From positions 25,098 through 89,097 of the forward strand of contig JAQSYI010000028.1 in the NCBI GenBank assembly GCA_029256185.1: a stretch of 64,000 bases of DNA, read 5' to 3'. Every line of letters starts with the position of its first letter. Within the stretch, counting starts at the first letter, position 1. Below the pieces are notes generated by a model, which did not search any database, was not told where the DNA came from, and worked only from the letters and a program-made list of their open reading frames with translations. Shown here in pieces: positions 44,106 through 53,165 of the stretch. The DNA comes from Paenibacillaceae bacterium. GTDB lineage: Bacteria; Bacillota; Bacilli; Paenibacillales; NBRC-103111. A program made the position numbers and the translations under genes.

Positions 44106-45833
44106 TTATTTGCTCTTGTTAGCACTGTACCATTCGTTAACCTCTGCGGTAATATCATCACCACCTAGTTTTTTCCAATTAATAGTGAACTTATCGAACT
44201 CCTCGTCCGCATCAGCCGCCCCCATTATGATTTTTACGAAGATCTCATCCCTCAGTTTGTCCAAGGTCGATTTCTTCTCCGTCATAGAAACAGTTGGAGC
44301 GCCGGTAAACTTATCCAGAATGAAGGACCCGCTTTTCAGAATGCTGTAGCTGACCAACCCTGAGCCGGTAGGTCCAAACACCAGGTAGGAGCCATATCCG
44401 GATATATCCTTATCCTTCAGCCAAAGATTGACACGAGTCAAGCTATTGGTGAAATCCCGTTCCCCCGCATTGTTCTTAATTTTCGCAAAAGCCGCTGTAG
44501 GATCGTTGGTTTTAAGAGATTCGTCGATAGCGCTGGAAATGTAGGCATTCTTTTCCGACATTGTATTGATGCTGCCCAAGGGATTAACCACAAAGCTTTG
44601 GGGAACCTCGGCGGAGGTGAAATATCTTTCGCTGTCCTCCTTGGATTCGCTGAAGGCTATTTGCTGTGCCAGATTCATCATCTTGATAACCGCTTCAGGA
44701 TTTTTGGCTTTTTTACTGATTACAAAGGCTTTCTGATTAGAGGCCATGGATAAGGCAAGCCCTGTTTTTCCGGGAACCGGATAAGCTTTCCATTCCGCAC
44801 CGGGAATGCTCTTCTTGGTATCGCCAAGTCTTGTGCCGGAGGCCAATTGGGAGAACAACAAGCCCGCCTTGCCGCTGTTGTAGTCCTCCCGGACCTGCTG
44901 GTCCTTCTTTACCGCAAATTCTTTGTCCAAGTATCCTTCCCTATACATGTCCTGAAGCTTTTTCAGAGCCGTCTTCACCTCGGGTTGAATGCTTCCATTC
45001 ACCAGCTTCCCCGAACTGTCCTCCAGCCATTGGTTGGGATAAGCTCCGAAACCGTTGAAGAACCCTGTCAGATTGCCCATATAGCTCCACAAGGCATTGT
45101 TAATACCCATCCCGATCGTATCCTGCTTGCTGTTGCCGTCCGGGTCCTTCATTACAAACGCTTTCATAATGTTCAGCACATCATCCATCGTTTTAGGCTC
45201 AGGGAGATCCAATTTATGCAGCCAGTCTGTCCGAATCCACATGAGATCGGCGGAGGACTGGATCGGTTCCTGAACGGAAACGGGAATTGCCATTTTTTTA
45301 CCGCCATGAGTAAACGGTTTCCAGGCCAGCCCCTCCTGATAAGCAAAGCCGTCTTTGATTCTCGGGATCGCATACTTGTCGAAAGCCTCGCCCACCGGTA
45401 TGATCAAATCAGCCTCTACCAAACGCCTGACCTGATCCGCGTTCACCATCATGAAATCCGGAATATCGCCGGATGCGATGGTTACATTCACCTTGTTGTC
45501 ATACTGGGTGCTGTCCGAGATAAACGTATACTTCAGATCAATATTCAACCTCTCCTTATATAGATCGGTAAAGCGGTTCTTTTCATAGGTTTCTCCAACC
45601 ATTTTTTTCATCGCTTCATCTGTACCCGCATTGGAGCTGAACGCAGTCGTCACCGTAATCGGCATTGCATATTTGCCTGCCGGATCAAGATTTTCTTTGG
45701 CTGTGGCCGCCGCTGTGGGGCTTGTGCTGCTCACGGCTGTTTCCTCTTCCTTGGCGCAACCGGCAAACATGCCCGCCGGCAATGCTGCTGTCAACGCCAA
45801 TGCGAGCAGCCTGGAACGTTTGTTCATTGTCAC
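44106..45833 (-). CDS. Extracellular sugar-binding lipoprotein (LplA type)
   Basis: About 575 residues. The signal peptide ends in a lipobox-like MFAGC and the mature part starts CAKEEETAVSS with a Ser/Thr/Ala-rich linker, so it is tethered to the membrane. Family segments: SGDIPDFMMVNADQVRRLVEADLIIPVGEAFDKYA, WIRTDWLHKLDLPEPKTMDDV, and the PNQWLEDSSGKLVNGSIQPEVKTALKKLQDMYREGYLDKEF block typical of long Paenibacillus binding proteins. I place the start at GTG 45833, eight bases after GGAGGG; ATG two codons later is the alternative. It delivers the saccharide to the two permeases downstream. Confidence 0.94.
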   Translation of the reverse strand: MTMNKRSRLLALALTAALPAGMFAGCAKEEETAVSSTSPTAAATAKENLDPAGKYAMPITVTTAFSSNAGTDEAMKKMVGETYEKNRFTDLYKERLNIDLKYTFISDSTQYDNKVNVTIASGDIPDFMMVNADQVRRLVEADLIIPVGEAFDKYAIPRIKDGFAYQEGLAWKPFTHGGKKMAIPVSVQEPIQSSADLMWIRTDWLHKLDLPEPKTMDDVLNIMKAFVMKDPDGNSKQDTIGMGINNALWSYMGNLTGFFNGFGAYPNQWLEDSSGKLVNGSIQPEVKTALKKLQDMYREGYLDKEFAVKKDQQVREDYNSGKAGLLFSQLASGTRLGDTKKSIPGAEWKAYPVPGKTGLALSMASNQKAFVISKKAKNPEAVIKMMNLAQQIAFSESKEDSERYFTSAEVPQSFVVNPLGSINTMSEKNAYISSAIDESLKTNDPTAAFAKIKNNAGERDFTNSLTRVNLWLKDKDISGYGSYLVFGPTGSGLVSYSILKSGSFILDKFTGAPTVSMTEKKSTLDKLRDEIFVKIIMGAADADEEFDKFTINWKKLGGDDITAEVNEWYSANKSK

Positions 45834-45854
45834 TTTTTTAACCCTCCTCTTTTT

Positions 45855-45868
45855 TAAAAGCGCTATCA
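45855..45868 (+). promoter_or_regulatory. CcpA cre site at the sugar-uptake operon
   Basis: TAAAAGCGCTATCA matches the cre consensus TGWAARCGYTWNCW at 13 of 14 positions. It lies between the putative -10 (TATAAT on the minus strand, 45882-45887) and the ribosome site of the binding protein, just past the expected start of transcription, where it would block initiation or early elongation when glucose is present. Confidence 0.75.
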
Positions 45869-45911
45869 TGCGCTTGAGCTTATTATATTCCTTTATACAA
45901 AAGGCTTATAT

Positions 45912-45948
45912 GGACTTTGTTGATGTGATCCTTGACTTTTATTGACTT
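45912..45948 (-). promoter_or_regulatory. Phased AAGTCA repeats, likely YesN-type site
   Basis: On the minus strand AAGTCAA occurs twice 10 bases apart (45942-45948 and 45932-45938) and AAGTCC again 20-21 bases on (45912-45917), about one and two helical turns. They lie directly upstream of a weak -35 (TATAAG) of the TATAAT promoter. AraC-type response regulators activate such promoters; the one encoded next door is the candidate. Confidence 0.5.
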
Positions 45949-46018
45949 CCTCTGATACGGTTGTGCAGCGTTTCTTCGTATACTTATGTATTCTGTCGAC
46001 ACGCCGTTTCATTGTTGG

Positions 46019-47644
46019 TTACCTGTCGCGCTCTCTGTACTCCCGGGGGGTCATCCCGGTGTTTTTCTTGAAGAAGCGTGTGAAGTAGGCATTATCGGAA
46101 AAACCCAGCTTCTCCACAATCTCTTTAATTGGATTATCCTTGTTCTCCAGCATGCTCTTAGCCCTGTTAATCCGAACACTTCTGATGTAGTCGCTTAAGC
46201 CCTGGCCGGTCATTTGCTGGTATAAGCGGGACAAATAATAGGGGTTGAAGTGCACGATTTGCGCAAGTCTGGATAATGACACATCCCCCTCCAGATTGTC
46301 CTCAATATATTGATGAAGCTTCTTGATGACACCCTTCTCATCTTCATGCAGCTTCTTCAGCTTCATGGTAGAGGCCATGGCGACCTGCCGGGAGGCTGCC
46401 ATTCCCGCATCTTTCCATGATGCTATGGAGTGGCCTTCACCAAGGAGCTCCAGCTCCTCCGCTTGCTCCGGCACCGTTTCAACGCCCAGATCGCGGCAGT
46501 ACCTGTTGGTCATCTGTATAAGCATCGCAAGCCCCTTCTCTCCCGTTGCCGAGCCAAGCGGTACCAACTGATCCGCCTCCGCGGCCAGGTGCGCAAGCAA
46601 ACTGGTGAACTGCTCCGGTTGGCGTTGCAGCAGTTTTTCCTCCAATCGGTGAAGCTTGTGGAACAGTTCCGCCCCTCTTTCACCGGAGTCAGAAGTTTGT
46701 GTCTCTGCGGCCGCCTCTTCCCAATCGGCCTCAAGCATCATCTCCCGGTAATAGCCATACCCGGCATAGAGACTCCTCTGCAAGGAGGCCAACACCTGGT
46801 TCGTCTGGCTCCATGGACAGGCTGTCTTCATCACCGCAAAAGAGACGGTCATGGCCAGTCCGCTTCTGCAAGCGGCTTGCGCAAGATCCAGCATCCCGGC
46901 CAAGCGGACATGGAACTGCTGTAAACTCTCCTCCCGGGCAGGCTGAAGAAAGAACAGCACCTCGTTATTAGGCGACACTACAGAAGTCTGGAGAAATTTA
47001 TCCTGAAGGAAGGAGGCGATCACTCCGCGAACTTTATAGATGATCCATTCCTCCACTTCTCCTTCCCCCTGATCCAGCTTAGCCAATAATGGGATGAAGG
47101 AATGACGGGCATCCAACTCCACAGACAGTCGACGGAAACGCTCCAGACGTTCCTCCAGTGAGCAGAGATGTCCATTCAGCAGGCTGGTAAAAAAATCATG
47201 CCGCAACAGAGGCAGCAGATGATTCACCTGTTCCTCGGCCTGCCTGATCAGCTCCTGATGGGATTCGTCCGATACAATTAGCTCCAGAGCATTCCTTACT
47301 GCGGCTACGATGACGTCGTCCCCCTCATCCTTCAGAAGATAGTCCAGTGCCTTATGATGGATCGCTGCTTTGATGAAAGTAAAGTCATCCTCTCCCGTCA
47401 GAAAAATCACTTTGCAATGCTTCCAATTGTCGATAATCCGCCTGTGAAGCTCGATTCCGTTTATGTCGGGCAGATTGATGTCCAAGAGGGCAATATCAAC
47501 TCGCTGCTCCTGCAGAATCCGCAAGGTTTGCTGTCCGTTGTAGGCATGAAATATTTCCAGTTCAGACGACATTTCCTCTTCAAACAGTACTCGCAAACTA
47601 TTGGTAACCAAAGGCTCATCATCCACAATCAACAGGTTGTGCAT
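46019..47644 (-). CDS. YesN-type AraC response regulator
   Basis: About 541 residues. Receiver domain with acidic pocket VDDEP and phosphorylated Asp in IALLDINLPD (Asp55 from this start). A long middle region follows, then two AraC helix-turn-helix motifs (VSLSRLAQIVHFNPYYLSRLYQQMTGQGLSDYI and PIKEIVEKLGFSDNAYFTRFFKKNTGMTPREYRER). I start at MHNLLIVDDEP, one base after the kinase stop, because receivers normally begin this way; ATG at 47659 would add five residues. It should activate the neighbouring sugar-uptake operon when phosphorylated by the YesM-type kinase. Confidence 0.94.
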   Translation of the reverse strand: MHNLLIVDDEPLVTNSLRVLFEEEMSSELEIFHAYNGQQTLRILQEQRVDIALLDINLPDINGIELHRRIIDNWKHCKVIFLTGEDDFTFIKAAIHHKALDYLLKDEGDDVIVAAVRNALELIVSDESHQELIRQAEEQVNHLLPLLRHDFFTSLLNGHLCSLEERLERFRRLSVELDARHSFIPLLAKLDQGEGEVEEWIIYKVRGVIASFLQDKFLQTSVVSPNNEVLFFLQPAREESLQQFHVRLAGMLDLAQAACRSGLAMTVSFAVMKTACPWSQTNQVLASLQRSLYAGYGYYREMMLEADWEEAAAETQTSDSGERGAELFHKLHRLEEKLLQRQPEQFTSLLAHLAAEADQLVPLGSATGEKGLAMLIQMTNRYCRDLGVETVPEQAEELELLGEGHSIASWKDAGMAASRQVAMASTMKLKKLHEDEKGVIKKLHQYIEDNLEGDVSLSRLAQIVHFNPYYLSRLYQQMTGQGLSDYIRSVRINRAKSMLENKDNPIKEIVEKLGFSDNAYFTRFFKKNTGMTPREYRERDR

Positions 47645-47645
47645 A

Positions 47646-49385
47646 CTATTCAGCTCCATTCATATGGATTATGATTGCCGCCTGCAGGCCCAGAAGGGGG
47701 CTTCTGGAAACGGTAATACCGCTCTCCCCGCCATACTTCAGCATAATTCTGCGATTCACATTTTCAATTCCGCTCATTCCTGCGTCCTCATGGGCACGGC
47801 CCAATCGTTCCCTTAGCTCGGACAGCGCTTCATCCAACAGCTTCTCCCCGTTATCCTCTATCACAATACGCAGGACCGGCGCCTCCCAGGCTATCGATAG
47901 GCGAATCAGCCCGCCCTCCGCCGTCTGGCTCAGTCCATGAACATAAGCGTTCTCAATAAGAGGCTGGATAATAAGGGAGGGTATAACGAGAGCAGTCAGA
48001 CGATCCGGTTCATAATTAAGCTCCACCCTGATCCTTTCTCCCCAGCGGATCGTCTGGATATTGATATAATTGGAGCAATGCTCAAGCTCGGACAGCAGGC
48101 TCACATCCTCTGCCGAATTCCGGTTGATAAACCGGTAATATTTGCCCAAGAAACTGGAAAATTTTTGAATATTTTCACAATCCTCTACTGCCGCCATACG
48201 AGATATGATAAAGAAGCTGTTGTACAGGAAGTGGGGATTAATCTGGTATTGCAGCTGCTTCAGCAAGGCCTCCTTGACTCTCAGTTTCTGCTCCAGCACA
48301 TCCAGCACCAGATGCTTGATTTGCTCCACCATGGTGTTGAAGCGGTTGTACAAATAGCCGAATTCATCGGTTCTTCTGTGGCCAATGGAGACATTGAAGT
48401 CTCCCCGCTCGACGGTTTTGAACGCTGTAATCATGCGGTCAACAGGTCTCTTGAACAGATAGAACAGCCAGTAGGAGAATACGGCCAGAAGAAGCAGCGA
48501 CAACGCGGAAATCAGCCAAAGATAGCTTTTGAACACCGTCAGAGAATCCTGAACGATGCTGTTGGGGATGAAATAAACAAAGACCAGCTTCAGATAGGGG
48601 GAATATTCGCCAACTGCCATGTATTCCTTCCCAATCTTTACCACCCTCGGCTCCTTCTGCTGCTGGCGAAAGGCCGCAATTATGTCCGCTTGCTCCTTTT
48701 CCTCCAGAGGGGATGTAAGATCGACAGTCATGCTCCAGCCGTCTTGATCGCTTGCTGCCAGCATAGCGCCGCCTGCGCTTTTCGTGATCCGCTCCATATC
48801 GCGGGCAATCGCGTCTGCCGACAGAACAGCCGTCAAGCTGTACGGCGGCTTCTCTCCCGGTTGACTCAAGGGCAGGGCATTCAGATAATAATGCCGGCCG
48901 GCCTTGATGATCTCCGGTTTCTGAATCGCATTATATCTCTGAAGAGCCTCAAATTCCTGCTGCTGCAAGGCAAGCAGCTCAAAATCTGAGGTAACGGTTC
49001 GTTCCAATACCGGAAAATGCACCTTAACCGAGCTTATATATGTGCTCGCTATCTTCATCACAGACAGTTTCTCGTACAATGCCTTGATGGCACTGCTCTT
49101 CTCATAATCATTCATGCGTTCATAAGCCAGAGTCAGCATCTGAATGTTGTTGTCATAGATACATTCTTTCTGGAGCTGGATAATCTGGGATACCTCATTT
49201 TCGAAGCTGTCTACGAAATAAGCCAATTTTGCCGCCTCAAAGGAAATCACCTGCTCCCTGTTTTTCTCCTCTCCTACCAGATTCATGAACATGCTGATGC
49301 TGTAGAAACACAAAACAATGGCAAGAAGCGCGGAAAAAATTTTTAAATAAATCGATGACGTAACAATTCTTTTGAGTCGGAACAT
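47646..49385 (-). CDS. YesM-type sensor histidine kinase
   Basis: About 579 residues. Two membrane spans (near residues 12-33 and 285-305) enclose an external sensing domain; a HAMP segment follows (FKRPVDRMITAFKTVERGDFNVSIGHR). Then come the His_kinase block with the phosphorylated His in QLQYQINPHFLYNSFFII and an ATPase domain with SLIIQPLIENAYVHGL and the G1-like IVIEDNG. Start MFRLKRIV has AGGGGGAAG upstream. It ends one base before the response regulator, which is thus its partner. Likely senses an oligosaccharide, directly or through the binding lipoprotein. Confidence 0.94.
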   Translation of the reverse strand: MFRLKRIVTSSIYLKIFSALLAIVLCFYSISMFMNLVGEEKNREQVISFEAAKLAYFVDSFENEVSQIIQLQKECIYDNNIQMLTLAYERMNDYEKSSAIKALYEKLSVMKIASTYISSVKVHFPVLERTVTSDFELLALQQQEFEALQRYNAIQKPEIIKAGRHYYLNALPLSQPGEKPPYSLTAVLSADAIARDMERITKSAGGAMLAASDQDGWSMTVDLTSPLEEKEQADIIAAFRQQQKEPRVVKIGKEYMAVGEYSPYLKLVFVYFIPNSIVQDSLTVFKSYLWLISALSLLLLAVFSYWLFYLFKRPVDRMITAFKTVERGDFNVSIGHRRTDEFGYLYNRFNTMVEQIKHLVLDVLEQKLRVKEALLKQLQYQINPHFLYNSFFIISRMAAVEDCENIQKFSSFLGKYYRFINRNSAEDVSLLSELEHCSNYINIQTIRWGERIRVELNYEPDRLTALVIPSLIIQPLIENAYVHGLSQTAEGGLIRLSIAWEAPVLRIVIEDNGEKLLDEALSELRERLGRAHEDAGMSGIENVNRRIMLKYGGESGITVSRSPLLGLQAAIIIHMNGAE

Positions 49386-49523
49386 GCGCTTTCTTCCCCC
49401 TACAGCTCGAATAATCCGCCGGCATTCATTGCCGCTTCCCGCCATGCTTCAAAAAAAGAAAGCCCTTACTTCATTAAGCATAGTAGCTCTATTGCGGCTT
49501 GTCTACTTAATATATCCCCTAAG

Positions 49524-49565
49524 AAAAAGGACTGAATCTTTTCCCGGTTCGGGAGCGATTCAGCC
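49524..49565 (-). terminator. Terminator of the Etf-dehydrogenase operon
   Basis: On the minus strand GGCTGAATC pairs with GATTCAGTCC (one mismatch) around an 18-base loop and is followed by TTTTT, nine bases after the dehydrogenase stop. Confidence 0.8.
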
Positions 49566-49573
49566 GCTTTGAT

Positions 49574-50977
49574 TCATCCCTGGAACACCTTCCGCGGGTT
49601 CATGATATTGTGGGGATCGAACGCTTTCTTGATGCCGCTCATAATGCCGATCACCTCGGGATCGATGGCTTCCTTCAGATATGGCTTCTTGGCGAAGCCG
49701 ATGCCATGCTCCCCCGAAACCTGGCCCTGGAGCTCCCGGCCCTTGATATACAGCTTCTCCATTGCCAGTCCCATCCGCTTCTCCCATTCCTCATCGCTTA
49801 AGTCGTCCTTCAGAATATAGGCGTGGAGATTGCCGTCGCCGGCGTGCCCGAAGCTCTTGATCCGCACGTTGATCTCCTTCTGCAGAGCATGGGTGTACTC
49901 CACCATCTCGTTGACCCGGTTGCGCGGCACCACAATATCCACCTCGTCCATATAGGTGGTGGAGCCTTTGATCGCCTCCAGAAACGCGCCTCTCGCTTTC
50001 CAGATCGCTTCATTGCGCTCATCCGTATCGGAGATCAGCACATCCACCGCTCCTTGCTCCAGGCAGATCTGCGCCACACTGTCATAGGCCTTCTCGATTT
50101 CCTCGGTGGAGTTGCCGTCGAATTTCAGCAGCAGGTAGGCATCCGCCTGATTATCCGGGAACTTGCTGCCCAGATACTGCTCCGAATCGATGATGACCTC
50201 CCGCTCCATGAACTCCACTGCAGTGGGGACGGCCTTGGATTTCACAATCAGGGGCACTGTGCGGATAGCCTGCTCCAGGGTGGGAAAAGGCACCAGCAGG
50301 CTGATCGCCTTCTTCGGCAGGGGAAGCAGCTTCAGAACCGCCTTGGTGATGATGCCCAGGGTTCCCTCGGAACCGACCATCAGGTCCTTCATGGCGTATC
50401 CGGAGCTGTTCTTGACGATCTTGCCGCCGAACTCCACGATTTTGCCGCTGGGCAGCACAACCTCCAGGCCGCGGACATAATCGCGGGTGACTCCGTATTT
50501 GACCGCCCGCATGCCTCCCGCATTGGTGCTGATATTCCCGCCGATGGTGGCGGATTTCTCCCCCGGGTCCGGCGGATAGAACAGTCCCCGCTCCTCCACA
50601 TACGCCGACAGCTCCATCAGGAGCACACCCGGCTCCACCGTCAGGGTCAGATTCTCCTCGTCCAGCTCCAGGAAGCGGTTCATCAGGGACGTATCGATCA
50701 TAATCCCATGTTCGATAGCGACCGCTGAGCCGACAAGCCCGGTTCCGGCGCCGCGGGGAGTGACCGGGATATGCTGGGTGCTGGCATATGCCAGAATGCT
50801 TGCCACCTCTTCGGCCGACTGGACCCGCACCACCACATCGGGGTAGCTCTCCGTCCCGCCCAGCTCGTCGTGGCTGTATTCTTCATTAATATCCTCCGCA
50901 TAGAGAATGCGGTCGTTATCCAGAATAACGGAGCGGATAAATTCCAGGTCGTTCCAGTCAAACTTTTTGTAGCTCAT
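49574..50977 (-). CDS. FAD-dependent lactate/glycolate-type dehydrogenase (GlcD-like)
   Basis: 467 residues. The N-terminal PCMH-type FAD domain shows VTPRGAGTGLVGSAV and the pyrophosphate loop region DPGEKSATIGGNISTNAGGMRAVKYG; the C-terminal oxidase domain has KSFGHAGDGNLHAYIL and the end GEHGIGFAKKPYL, all typical of D-lactate or glycolate dehydrogenases. Together with the EtfB and EtfA genes just upstream it resembles the LctD-LctB-LctC complex that couples lactate oxidation to electron bifurcation or confurcation. AAGGAG is seven bases before the ATG and the gene overlaps etfA by 20 bases. The exact 2-hydroxyacid is not determined. Confidence 0.9.
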   Translation of the reverse strand: MSYKKFDWNDLEFIRSVILDNDRILYAEDINEEYSHDELGGTESYPDVVVRVQSAEEVASILAYASTQHIPVTPRGAGTGLVGSAVAIEHGIMIDTSLMNRFLELDEENLTLTVEPGVLLMELSAYVEERGLFYPPDPGEKSATIGGNISTNAGGMRAVKYGVTRDYVRGLEVVLPSGKIVEFGGKIVKNSSGYAMKDLMVGSEGTLGIITKAVLKLLPLPKKAISLLVPFPTLEQAIRTVPLIVKSKAVPTAVEFMEREVIIDSEQYLGSKFPDNQADAYLLLKFDGNSTEEIEKAYDSVAQICLEQGAVDVLISDTDERNEAIWKARGAFLEAIKGSTTYMDEVDIVVPRNRVNEMVEYTHALQKEINVRIKSFGHAGDGNLHAYILKDDLSDEEWEKRMGLAMEKLYIKGRELQGQVSGEHGIGFAKKPYLKEAIDPEVIGIMSGIKKAFDPHNIMNPRKVFQG

Positions 50978-52169
50978 GGACAGGCTCCTTCCCGGCTTTG
51001 ATCTTCAGGATCAGCTTCGGCACAATTTCGTAGATATCTCCGACAAGTCCATAATGAGCCACCTTGAAGATGGAAGCCTTCGGATCGTTGTTGATGGCCA
51101 CAATCTGTTCGGCGTTGTTCATCCCCGCCACAAATTGAATCGCTCCCGACACTCCGCAGGTAATCACCAACTTGGGACGCACCGTTCTGCCGCTCAAGCC
51201 CACCTGGCGTTTCGGGTCCATCCAGCCCGCCTCGCACAGAGGTCTGGTACAGGCAAGCTCCCCGCCCAACAGATCGGCCAGCTGCTGCAGCAGGGCCAGA
51301 TCCTCCTGCTTCTTGACGCCGCGGCCCGCTACCACCAGCACATCGGCTCCATCGATGGTCTTCTCCTTCTCCTTGGGCAGAACGCCGATGACCTCCACCC
51401 TGCACCGGAGCTTCTCGGGAGCAATGGTCCGCTCCACAATTTTCCCGGCTTCCTGCTCCTGCCGCTTGGGCGCATTCATCACCTTATAGCGGACGGTGGC
51501 CAGCTGCGGACGGTTGTTCGGCGTCAGAATCTGGGCCATAATATTGCCGCCGAACGCCGGACGGATCTGGACCAGGTCGCTGTTGTCCTGCATCTCCAGC
51601 ACCGTACAGTCGGCCGTGAGGCCGGTGCGGAAGCGCGCGGCCACCCGCGGAGCAAGCTGCCGGCCCACCGTTGTCGCTCCCACCAGGATGGAGGAAGGCT
51701 TAACGGCATCGATAAAGTCGGCGAACACGGCGGTATAAGCCTCCAGCCGGAAGCGCTTGAGCGCCGGATCATCATAGATATACGCCTCATCCACGTGGTA
51801 ATGGAGCAGCTCCCGCGCCTTTTCCGAGATTTGCTCTCCCATAAAAAGGGCATATACCGGCTGTCCGATCCGGTCCGCCAGTTCCCGGGCTTTGCCCAGC
51901 AGCTCGTACGTAACCGGATGAATCTCCCCTTCTGTATGGTCCACGTACACCGCAATGCCTTGCCAACGGCTCTTGTCCACCTCGGGCACCGTCTCCACAA
52001 CAAGCTCGATGGCCCCGTCAGGCCCCTTGCGGATACAGAGCTTGCACATCTTGCAGGCGGAGTTGATGATAACCTCTCCCTCCTGCTCCTCCATCGCATC
52101 AAACGGACAAATATCCAGCAATTCCCGGATATTGACGATTTTGTCCTGATGAACAATCAGCTTAGCCAT
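50958..52169 (-). CDS. etfA: Electron-transfer flavoprotein alpha with N-terminal Fe-S domain
   Basis: 403 residues. A ferredoxin-like extension (residues 1-50) carries Cys21 (DICPFDAM) and the cluster Cys39, Cys42 and Cys45 (ACKMCKLCIRKGP), enough for one 4Fe-4S cluster. The EtfA body follows, with GATTVGRQLAPRVAARFRTGLTADCT and the C-terminal FAD loop LSGRTVRPKLVITCGVSGAIQF then NNDPKASIF. This Fe-S-extended form is known from bifurcating lactate dehydrogenase LctC. GGGAGGAG precedes the ATG. It pairs with EtfB upstream and hands electrons from the dehydrogenase to its acceptor. Confidence 0.92.
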   Translation of the reverse strand: MAKLIVHQDKIVNIRELLDICPFDAMEEQEGEVIINSACKMCKLCIRKGPDGAIELVVETVPEVDKSRWQGIAVYVDHTEGEIHPVTYELLGKARELADRIGQPVYALFMGEQISEKARELLHYHVDEAYIYDDPALKRFRLEAYTAVFADFIDAVKPSSILVGATTVGRQLAPRVAARFRTGLTADCTVLEMQDNSDLVQIRPAFGGNIMAQILTPNNRPQLATVRYKVMNAPKRQEQEAGKIVERTIAPEKLRCRVEVIGVLPKEKEKTIDGADVLVVAGRGVKKQEDLALLQQLADLLGGELACTRPLCEAGWMDPKRQVGLSGRTVRPKLVITCGVSGAIQFVAGMNNAEQIVAINNDPKASIFKVAHYGLVGDIYEIVPKLILKIKAGKEPVHELQKV

Positions 52170-52185
52170 CCCGGTTCTCCTCCCT

Positions 52186-52974
52186 TTATACGAACTTTAG
52201 TTCCTTTACCTTCTGGTACAGCCTGTCGGACAACGCTTCACCCGTGCCGTCCCACAGCTCCCGCTTATTGTTCTGCTCAGGCGGGAAAATCCGCTGCACC
52301 TGGGTAGGTGAACCGGAGAGTCCGTACTTCCTCTCATCCTGATCGTCCAGATCCTCCAGCGAGAACATCTGCACCGGACGGTCCCGGGTGTCCACCTTTT
52401 TCCTGTAGGAGGGCAGCCGCGGCTGGTAAATATCCTTCTCTACCGTAAGCAGGCAGGGAAACTGGATGCGCAAAATCTCAATGTCATGGGGCATATCCAC
52501 CTCCACCACCATGGCGTCTTGCTCCATCTCCACAATTTTGCGCACATCGGTGACGCAGGGGATATTCAGCCACTCGGAGATTTCCGGTCCAACCTGCGCC
52601 GTATCTCCATCCGTCGTCTGTTTGCCGCAGAGAATAAGATCGAATGTGCCGAACTTCTGAATGCCCTGGGCAAGGGTGTAGCTGGTGGCCAGCACATCCG
52701 CTCCCCCGAACTTGCGGTCGGAGATCAAGGCTCCCGCATCCGCACCCATGGAATAAGCCTCGTAAATAATCGCTTTCGCTTGGGGAGGCCCCATGCTGAT
52801 GACGCTTACATACCCGCCGTGCTTTTCCTTCAGCCGCAAGGCTGTTTCAATCGCATAGAGGTCATAGGGATTCATCTTGCTGTCTACGCCTTTTCTGTTC
52901 AGAACCCCGGTTACCGGGTCCACCTCCACCTTGTTGGTGCCGGGAACCTGCTTAATGCACACCAAAATATTCAT
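52186..52974 (-). CDS. etfB: Electron-transfer flavoprotein beta
   Basis: 262 residues. Typical EtfB blocks: N-terminal MNILVCIKQVPGTNKVEVD, MNPYDLYAIETALRLKEKHGG, ISMGPPQAKAIIYEAYSMGADAGALISD with FAGGADV-like FGGADVLATSYTLAQGI, and the conserved GKQTTDGDTAQVGPEISEWL. These bind the second flavin or AMP site of the Etf dimer. First gene of the operon, with AAAGGATG seven bases before the ATG, and two operator palindromes upstream. Works with EtfA and the GlcD-like dehydrogenase. Confidence 0.94.
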   Translation of the reverse strand: MNILVCIKQVPGTNKVEVDPVTGVLNRKGVDSKMNPYDLYAIETALRLKEKHGGYVSVISMGPPQAKAIIYEAYSMGADAGALISDRKFGGADVLATSYTLAQGIQKFGTFDLILCGKQTTDGDTAQVGPEISEWLNIPCVTDVRKIVEMEQDAMVVEVDMPHDIEILRIQFPCLLTVEKDIYQPRLPSYRKKVDTRDRPVQMFSLEDLDDQDERKYGLSGSPTQVQRIFPPEQNNKRELWDGTGEALSDRLYQKVKELKFV

Positions 52975-53020
52975 GACAGCTCATCCTTTCATCTCATAGT
53001 GGCTTACAGTTCTATTCATT

Positions 53021-53033
53021 TTGGTAGGACCAA
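53021..53033. promoter_or_regulatory. GntR/FadR-type operator, copy 1
   Basis: Palindrome TTGGT-AGG-ACCAA, an exact match to the TTGGTnnnACCAA form bound by FadR-subfamily lactate regulators such as LldR. Lies about 50 bases before etfB. Confidence 0.8.
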
Positions 53034-53076
53034 TTATCACTAAAAATATTGACAAGCTCGATTATGCACTGGAATA

Positions 53077-53089
53077 TTGGTAGGACCAA
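53077..53089. promoter_or_regulatory. GntR/FadR-type operator, copy 2, over the etfB promoter
   Basis: Second exact TTGGTAGGACCAA copy, 56 bases from the first. On the minus strand its TTGGTC serves as -35 with CATAAT 17 bases downstream as -10, so binding would block the etfB promoter and two copies could support looping. Confidence 0.75.
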
Positions 53090-53165
53090 TTTATCCCCGC
53101 CAAATTCCGCCTCTTCGCTCCCCCGCGCTTAACCGGTACAAAGCCGTTCAACGGCAGACGCCGGC

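Noticed and set aside
50976..52307. 443-codon plus-strand frame opposite etfA
   Set aside because: Antisense of a conserved EtfA; no start signal.
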